A stretch of DNA of 64,000 nucleotides. Source: Anopheles merus. Its lineage: Eukaryota; Arthropoda; Insecta; Diptera; Culicidae. Below, piece after piece: positions 56,781-64,000 of the stretch. How positions within the stretch are numbered: the stretch's first letter is position 1; every line of letters begins with the position of its first letter. Position numbers and translations under genes: made by a program. The notes beneath the pieces are model-generated. The model was not told where the DNA came from. It ran no database searches and was given only the letters and a program-made list of their open reading frames with translations. Location of the stretch: the NCBI RefSeq assembly GCF_017562075.2, contig NC_054082.1, forward strand, positions 46,521,832 to 46,585,831, given 5' to 3'.

Positions 56781-58697
56781 GTTATTGAAACGAATTTGAA
56801 ACGTAATAATCAGACCGGATTTATCGAACCAGTCCGTGTGCTTACAACAGCTATAGCTTCAGGTCAGATTAGAGCAAAACAAATTTAACCAATCTTTATA
56901 ATACTATATTTATTTATTTTTAAATCGAGCCATAAGCTGAAGTAAAAAATCCTTTAATTCTAAGTACAGAAACGACAGAAAACTCACTGACCTCCGAAAC
57001 AGTAAACCAGCTGTGCATTATCATCACACAAATCAGTTGCGATATTAATGCTTCACATTCCTTCCAGCCTTTGGCCTGGCAAACTCAGCGCCACCCAAGC
57101 CTGCTTTGATCCAACGCCATTAGTGTTTCACCCTTGGGGAAGCTCTCTGACCCAGATATTGCCGGTGTGGATCGATGAGATCGGCAAAGCAAGATAGAGG
57201 TCCTAAAATTCCAGTATCGTATCGTAGCTTAGATCATCAGCCCCGACCTAGAATCGTTCATAAATCATCACGATTTTTTACGGGAGCACACGCCCTACTC
57301 ACTACCTTCTCGGTCAAAGTATTTCCCCCGATGATCGGGGCTGTAGTATGCCACAGAGAAATAATTAATTTCTCCCAGGCGAAATTAATTTCAAGCATTT
57401 GTGCGCTTAATCCTTTCATGCACCATGCGTCTCCATTGGCGTGTGCTGTTGTGGTGTAGTGTGGTATGGGAAAGCGATGGCTAAATAAAAACGAAACGGA
57501 AACGAACCACCTCAACTCTTGATCTACTTCAATGCGAGAAAGCGCGCTCTCGAGAGCACTCGCACAGGCGGGGGGAGGAAGCGGTACGAGATTTATGGGC
57601 CACGATTTTTGTGAAGGGGGGGAATGGGCAGGAGCCGGCGTGATTGGCTGGTAGGAACACATCCCATTAATTATGGCCATTTTTCGCCGATTCTTGAGCC
57701 AAATGGTGTTTGTGTGCTCGGGCAGGCCAAACCGAGTCGTGCACAGGATCGTGTTTGATCGTGCGGTTGCGAAATGAAAAATGTACCACGAAACTCGGCT
57801 GCAAATGACGCGTACGATGGCGCTTGCCCAACTGTCACGACCAGCACGTCACGTGCTGAACGCATTCCTGGTTGCGATTGCTTCTTCCTGGGTCGCTTAT
57901 GCTTCTCCGTTCATTTTCAATGATGCAAGGTTATGAATGCAGGGATGCGTTTCCTATGGAAACTTCTCCATTAAGATCGGTAGGTTGGTAACAATCGGTG
58001 ACATATATTAGGGAGCCGTCACGGAGATAACAGTGGAATGGGTCAACTTTATCGGTGGAAGCAGGTGGTGGTGGTGGAGGGCATTAGATAACTTCTCGTC
58101 AACTGTTGACAATGATTGTTTGGAATAATTTATGTGTGTAGCTTATATTTATGACCGTACCACAGCCGTATTGTGATTGCGATTGGCTTTGGTGTAGCTA
58201 GATTGTACAATCAAATAGGCAGCCATCCCGAGTTGATAATGGGATCACGTTGTCCGATTGTAAGGATGCGATTTAAAACACAGATTCACAGTAAGAGGGT
58301 GCTTAGAATTTTTTTCAGTTCAAATTTTATGCCATGGTTAGTTTACTTTCTAGTCGTAGTATGTATTTATATCAAGTATTTCAAATCGTTCCTATATGAA
58401 GAAGGTTTCAAGTTTTTTTCCTAGGCTTCATTTGTATGCCCAAATCTGACAAAGAAGATCGATTTGATCGGTAACCAATCTAATATCAATATAGTCAAAA
58501 GGATGCAATCGTGTGGAATTAACGATTCTTCATAAAGCCCAACAATAGAGATAGATGGTACCTTTAATATATTAAATGTTTATTAGTATGTTAGCTAAGA
58601 TTATCCTGTTCTTTTCATTTTGGGCAACACCTTTAGTTTATCCAGACATGCATATGCAAGAGTAAAAATCCATTAGTGATGTGAAAAATTAAGTTTT
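56781..58697. other. Upstream flank of the GH31 gene; no convincing gene
   Basis: Missing GH31 exons may lie here. A weak candidate ends at 56992 on the minus strand with a GTCAGT donor and the right phase. Frames at 57175-57865 overlap on both strands and show no domain. Confidence 0.45.
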
Positions 58698-58992
58698 CTG
58701 GAATCGATTCCGGATAGTAGGTCCGGAATCAGTTTCCAGAATCGATTCCGGAATCGGCTCCGGAATAGGTTCCAGAATCGGCTTTGGAGTTGGTTCCGGA
58801 ATCAGAATCGGCTCCGGAATCGGCTCCAAAATCGGATCCGAAATCTTAACCAGTTCCAGAATCGGAATTGGAACCGGTTCCGGAATCGGAATTGGAACCG
58901 GTGCCGGAATCGGAATTAGAACCGGTTTCGAAATCAAAATCGTTTCCAGAATCGGAATTGGTTCCGGAATCGGAGTCGGTTTCGGCATCCTC
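58698..58992. repeat. Degenerate GGAATCGG/TTCC minisatellite
   Basis: There are about 300 bp of imperfect 6-12 bp units of the type GGAATCGGTTCC, with partial copies again near 59175-59240. It creates Pro-Ile or Ser-Asp-Gly repeat frames on the minus strand, which are artefacts. The units are partly palindromic. Confidence 0.9.
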
Positions 58993-59240
58993 ATAATAAT
59001 AGACGTTTGGATCCAATGATGCAACGTATTGATAGCCGCAAAGAATCAAAATTTACTTGTAAACGGTCCATTCTCATGGAGATTCCCGGACTGATGTCGC
59101 TTCTGAAACTTCTTATGTCAATTCATGAACTGATTTTCAATTCTGGAAATAATTCCAATTGATTCTCAACACGGAATCGGCTCCGGAATTGATTCCCAAC
59201 ACGGAATCAGAAACGGGTAGGTCCGATTCCGAGATCCCAT

Positions 59241-61011
59241 CACTAGCATAGACAATGCTTCCACTAGCATAGACAATACCAATCTCGGTCCAAATTAGAT
59301 GCTTAATCGCTACGAGCATGTTGTAAGGTTTGGTATACAAACAAACTGGCATTTAAAACCAAATTTTAAAATTAAAAAAAAAAAACTTTAGAGTTACGTG
59401 AATCTATATTCTTCAAATTTGGCAATAAGCTACATAAATGGTACTTTGTGCTTATATCATGTAGTGTAATGTAATGTAATTTTGATTTTAACCATCTACC
59501 TCATCACTTTTTTTTGTTACTTACGGAGAAACTGATTTCTACAGTAAACAAAGTTATTAAACCAACTCTACTTTATTTTATTTGTACATTTTTTGCTTTG
59601 CGTTTTATTTCAACAAACAAAATTCTATAATTCAGTAATGAAAATAGCAATACCATAATATGTACCATAATATTCCCCAGTTCGACCACCGTATGTGTTT
59701 GGTGCTGCGCTGTTTTAGATGTTTTATTTAATTGTGTTTACTGGTGTTTACTGTTTAAAATGGAATGTCAGTCAAACAAGTTTGGGAAGCACTGGAAGTA
59801 CATAACTGCACAGAAAAATGTCGAGGGAAGCAATGGATCCATTTTCCCCCTAATCGTATCTGGCGTGTATCTGGTATCGTATCTGGCAACCTGATACGGT
59901 AGAATGGGTAAGGTTGTCGCCAAAAGCCACGGCGCCAAACCAACCGACGTTGGCACAACGGGAACAGAACGGGGAGGAAAAATGTGGTCCATCGTCGAAG
60001 GAAATCACTTTACAGCGGAATTTCGTGGGGTGTGTCTCTGGAAGGCGGAAACGGCTAGCAATTTACTTTTGGCATCAGTTTTAGATCGTTCTAAAATTAA
60101 TCCCCCCTGTATTCAAAAGCGAAAAAAAACAACCACCGATTTTGGGCAGGATCGTTATTCGGATCGTACATGCTAAGTTGTTTGGAAAGCATCCACGCTC
60201 ACGCTCGATCTTCATTTCGTTTGTCGGATTGAACAGCACGAGGGGAGTCCATAACGGCCAGGGAATGGGGAGTGGGTCCATCAATCAGTGAGAAATGTAA
60301 ACATCAACCCAGCATCACCACCGCATAACCAATTGCCCCGGAGAATTTGGCTTGTAACGAAACAAACGGTGGCTGCCACACGAACGTTGGCCGTTAACTT
60401 GATGTTTTCTGTTTTCGTGTCTCGGCCCTGTCACGGATCGTTTGTTGGCGGTATGGCGCGTTCTGCAGTATGGAGCCGAAAGACATCGACAACAACGGAC
60501 GTCCGACAGATCCGACGACTGATGGCAATCCATCGGTCTCGTCCATCATCTGAGTGTACACAGTTGCTTGCTGTTTTAGGGGTTTAGGGTGCATGTTTTG
60601 TCACCATTCGCGTGAAAATGGGAAAGTGATAACTAATTTTTTGTTATCTGTTTATGCGTCCATTATGTGACGTGCTGAGTTACTGGCGATGATTTGATGG
60701 TGGGTGTTATTGCTTGAGAAGTGTTGTTAAAACTAGTTAATTTGGCCCGGTTGCATGTTTAATCAACAGAACCTAAGACGTGTATACTAACTGCAGGGCA
60801 CATTTAAATGTTTTCATTCAAACATGTAGGTAAGCATTCCTGCTCTCTCTTGATGTCTATTTACTGATATTTTTTATGATCGTGTTGCTATCTTGGTACA
60901 GGCTTCCATCCTATTGTGATCCCGGTTCATAGTCCTTCCATATTTTTGTCATATTTACAAATGTTAGTTGTTCCATTACATTAGCAATCGTGGTCCACTT
61001 TCTTTTTCACT
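59241..61011. other. Spacer without a recognisable gene
   Basis: Short overlapping frames at 59755-60176 and 60288-60594 show no domain or splice support. Confidence 0.5.
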
Positions 61012-61023
61012 ATGTTTGACTAT

Positions 61024-61204
61024 CGGCTGGACTCGTGGTACAGTCGTCAACTCGAACGACTTAATAACATGTCAATCATGGGTTCAACTTCCAGTATGAC
61101 TGAATAAAATCCTGCTATGGTTTATCAAAAAGTCACTAAAAACCAAGCTCCGGTGTGGCGCAGACAGGCCTTGGCCGACAACGGTTGTTGTGGCAAAGAA
61201 GAAG
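61024..61204 (+). mobile_element. tRNA-derived SINE with a 12-bp target duplication
   Basis: An exact 12-bp duplication, ATGTTTGACTAT (61012-61023 and 61205-61216), flanks a 181-bp insert. The insert has a box A-like segment (GTGGTACAGTCGTCAACTC), a box B (GGGTTCAAC) and a 3' end GGCAAAGAAGAAG. Its 5' third matches the SINE at 56565-56773, but the 3' two thirds (AGGCCTTGGCCGACAACGG type) differ, so it is a related subfamily with another tail. The long exact duplication indicates LINE-driven, fairly recent insertion. Confidence 0.92.
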
Positions 61205-61216
61205 ATGTTTGACTAT

Positions 61217-61689
61217 TCCGCTATCATTGACCATTTTCACAACCATATACCGTATAGGACATACGAAAATTTAATTTAGTCATTCTGAACTTATGGAATA
61301 GCTACTATTAAATGTCATGACATGTTCATATGACATATGGGTCCGAGTCTTCCATCCACAGGGCTCACTGTCACGGCTTATTATTGACCCGTGCCCCATC
61401 TTCTGCAAGACTATTTGTGTACCAAGCAACCAGGGATAGTCAGGAGTGCTAAATGCTAATAAAAACAATTAAACTAACTTCATTTAACTTTGTAGCTTCA
61501 TCATGTGCTCATATAAAAAAGAACCCCTGACCCAGGAATGTCCTTATTCCGTGTATATTATTATCCCATTACTTTTCCCAATAGGAGTTGCTGTTCATTT
61601 CAGTTTTACAGTGCAGTTCAGTTGTAATTCCACTGCTGAACCATACAATTGTTTTTCCCGCAAGATATACTTTCAATGGATGAATAAAT
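61217..61689. other. Spacer without a recognisable gene
   Basis: Nothing recognisable is seen; two short frames lack support. Confidence 0.5.
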
Positions 61690-61855
61690 TGTAGCAACCT
61701 TGATCCCATAATAATTGGGAATTATTATAGCTAGGTTAGGTTTATAGATTAGGATAGAGGATTAGGATAGTTTATAAGAATAGAAGGAAGTGAGAATAAA
61801 GCCCTTCTTTTGGTAACGACACAGCCGCAAGACTAAGCTCCGTGAACCCGCTACA
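61690..61855. mobile_element. Probable solo LTR, 166 bp
   Basis: TGTAGC at the left and GCTACA at the right are inverted termini of LTR type, flanked by AAAT (61686-61689 and 61856-61859). A GAATAAAGCCC poly(A)-like segment near 61795 suits the plus-strand R region. A 4-bp duplication suits Ty3/gypsy-type elements. No internal retroelement sequence is adjacent, so it would be a recombinant solo LTR. The A-rich flank makes the duplication weak evidence. Confidence 0.5.
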
Positions 61856-61859
61856 AAAT

Positions 61860-62744
61860 ATTAAAATTCAATTATTCAATTTTTTTTTCAAATGTTTAAC
61901 ACAACTCGTACTGAGCCTTATCCAACAATCTGCGTATGGAGACCCGATCCATGGGAAATATAAACCCGTTATATGCATGTTTTAAAGTTGTTCACTTAGT
62001 CCTAGTTATGCAGCTCCGATGGTTTCACTATTTTGCATGGTACCCAGCATTTTTGGGTTAATGTACAATGAAAAATTGCAATTGTTTAACGTTCATAGCG
62101 TACGATTTGGCAATCCTTTCAAGCAAGCATTTGACTACATTTGAATGATGGTACAGGAAGCAAGTACATGATAGTTCGAAGCAAGTATTTTTATTTAAAC
62201 GTTTTGAACTACACAAAAAACACTACTACGCATGATAAAACAGATGGAGCGAGGTAGAATCTCCACCACAGAATTATTTAGAATCACTGGGAATAATTTG
62301 ATAATTATTGATACACTTTCAACACGTGTGTAGAAGAAAACAATGATGTCTTTTGATCTGAATATATCAATTATTCAATCACTCTACCATTGCTTGTTGC
62401 CTCGGAGAATGGAAACACCGCAAAGAAATAAAAATCATCCAAGCACCCATAGTTGGTTAGCAAAACCGTTCTATAGTGAGTAACTTTTTCGTTCAGGAAG
62501 ATCCTATAGTGAGCAAGCGTCACCTATGAGCGTGACGTGAGCGTAACGTGAGCGTCACCTCTTACTTCGTTTTGTATAGGGAGATGCCTTTGCGTTTAGT
62601 TATGGATGTAATTTGATGTGAGCATGAATGGAATGATGACTGATTGTACCACAAGTAAATATGTAATGAAATTATTATTTACAAAATGTTCAAATGGGGA
62701 GCAGTTTACGACTTGTTTTTCACATAAAGCGGTAAATAGTATCA
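61860..62744. other. Spacer without a recognisable gene
   Basis: AT-rich DNA. A short run of GTGAGCG/GTGACG-type direct repeats occurs at about 62500-62565. Confidence 0.5.
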
Positions 62745-62818
62745 TGCTATGGCTAACCAATAAGTCACTGAAAACCAAACCCATTAGTGGTACAGCCAGG
62801 CCTTTACCGACAACGGTT
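62745..62818 (+). mobile_element. SINE 3' fragment
   Basis: It aligns with the 3' part of the SINE at 61024-61204 (AGTCACTRAAAACCAA ... GACAACGGTT) with scattered differences. The tRNA-like head is missing. Confidence 0.7.
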
Positions 62819-62844
62819 CTCATCTCAGTATGGTACGGTAAAAG

Positions 62845-63274
62845 CACCGACAAACCGACGTGACACTGGCGTTACAAAAGTGTCCCACACGAAAGTACTG
62901 TCATTTACCAGTGAGGCGAACACTTCTGTCAAAGTAAGCTCTGTTCACTGCTGCTTCGATGTAAACAACTTTTCTAAATACAAATGGCGAAGGAAGTGTG
63001 AGGCATAATTTTGTGAGAATTATTGGACAAAACACCCGGGAACATCATTTATAAGTTTCCAAATCAATGTAAAAGATGTGAGAAGTACATAAAACAATAC
63101 GCATTGGAATTTGCGAAGAAAAACAAAAAGGGGATTTATCAGTTTCTTCTCTGTGTCAGTGTAGTAAGCGAATCATTATAGAGATGGCGCTAGTGTTTAA
63201 CGTATTTTCATTTGAAATAAGGAGACAACTTTTGAAGCTCATTTTGTTCGAAGTGTCACGTCGGTTTGTCGGTG
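62845..63274. mobile_element. P-superfamily-like MITE, copy 2 (430 bp)
   Basis: Nearly identical to 28206-28636, with the same CACCGAC...GTCGGTG ends. It is flanked by a different exact 7-bp duplication, GTAAAAG (62838-62844 and 63275-63281). The internal THAP-like frame is broken by a TAA right after the first Cys region (CEA-stop) and by a 1-bp deletion in the following AT run. Confidence 0.9.
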
Positions 63275-63281
63275 GTAAAAG

Positions 63282-64000
63282 TGCAAACTAAACGCTAGGC
63301 ATTTCTTTGATTGCAAAATAATTCAGTCGCTGTTGGACCTGATACGATCGTGAATAGAGTGATTTGGGAAAGAGAATACTTTGGCTAAAAAATGTATCTT
63401 TTCATTAGCACTTAAGGTAGATGAAACGTGACCCTTTGATCTTGATCGAGCGTTCCGTTGCAGACTAGAAGAAACCCTCGCGTATATTCCAGAGGCGTTA
63501 GAAATTACGTGTTATAAATAGAAGCAAATATCAATGTTAATGTGCTAAATTCGTTCATTACATTATAAAAGTGGATCATAACTCTAAGCCAATAAATGAA
63601 TGAAAATGAATGAGTTGTATTTGCATCACAATAAAATTTAATTCTTCCACATGATTTTCAATGCGTTACAAGCTCAGGACTACGTTTGACACGTCTTTAT
63701 GATGTGTTGAAAATTATGTGAAAGAACTGAACTGATTGTTGAGAAATGAAATGTGTGACAACTGTTGAACAAAATATCTCGCAAGCGGTGAATAATGCTT
63801 TTTATAACTTGGAAAATTTTTCCCATTTTCCAATCTAACAAGGCTTTGTTGCACTCTAGCTTATGTCTTCTTCTAGTACACTGCTTACAATTCTATATGT
63901 TCGATAATGACAATTCTTCTAAGCCTGTAGCTTAAGAACCTTTCGAAAAGATCTTGAAAATCTCGCAACATTCATAATGGACACCGTACCACGGAAAGCA
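63282..64000. other. Right-edge spacer; no gene seen
   Basis: AT-rich DNA with no frame of note. Confidence 0.5.

Noticed and set aside
57175..57865. Overlapping frames of 94-140 codons on both strands
   Set aside because: No domains, mutual overlap and no linked exons; chance open frames in a GC-richer patch.
58689..59049. Pro-Ile and Ser-Asp-Gly repeat proteins on the minus strand
   Set aside because: They are translations of the degenerate GGAATCGG minisatellite, without start context or splice support.

Overview
The window is eukaryotic nuclear DNA from an insect, most likely an Anopheles mosquito. Genes are split by short GT-AG introns (about 60-90 bp) and separated by long AT-rich spacers. 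They sit among a copia element, a BEL/Pao element, tRNA-derived SINEs with target-site duplications and several MITEs. The protein set (Csk, p32, TRIAP1/Mdm35, an Amt-type ammonium transporter, ZAD zinc-finger proteins, NOL6, a GH31 glycosidase) is typical of Diptera. The genus is inferred; no identifier was checked.

Layout. 1-2685: 3' end of a Ty1/copia retrotransposon, open up to its 3' LTR. 2686-22352: about 20 kb with no convincing gene, holding a perfect 50-bp palindrome (8856-8905), a possible distant first coding exon for Csk (9839-9896), a 126-bp (AT)n tract and a TA-flanked MITE with subterminal repeats (15376-15747). 22353-25232: Csk, with a large low-complexity N-terminal exon followed by SH2 and tyrosine kinase domains. 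25233-29846: spacer with a P-superfamily-like MITE that carries a THAP-like reading frame (28206-28636). 29847-35661: p32 (+), TRIAP1 (-) and the ammonium transporter (-). p32 and TRIAP1 converge, with poly(A) signals about 80 bp apart. 35662-38575: spacer with a second TA-flanked MITE and a SINE.

38576-42995 holds two related ZAD-C2H2 zinc-finger genes on the minus strand, with an unrecognised two-exon gene between them. The second zinc-finger gene is divergent from NOL6 (50319-54160, +). Their spacer was originally only about 330 bp. It now holds a hAT-like element (43147-50132, 8-bp duplication), which is itself interrupted by a complete BEL/Pao element (43937-49693) with indistinguishable 175-bp LTRs and an intact 1777-codon polyprotein. 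NOL6 converges on a GH31 glycosidase gene (54436-56463, -), with poly(A) signals 47 bp apart; the glycosidase N-terminus is not found. 56464-64000 has no convincing gene but contains two SINEs and a SINE fragment, a degenerate minisatellite, a 166-bp solo LTR and a second copy of the P-like MITE.

The cellular genes do not form a pathway; they are ordinary conserved genes. The unusual content is the mobile DNA, above all the nested insertion that splits a divergent promoter and the THAP-bearing MITE family. All splice sites were read by eye from GT/AG signals and phase; every multi-exon model given here is phase-consistent.
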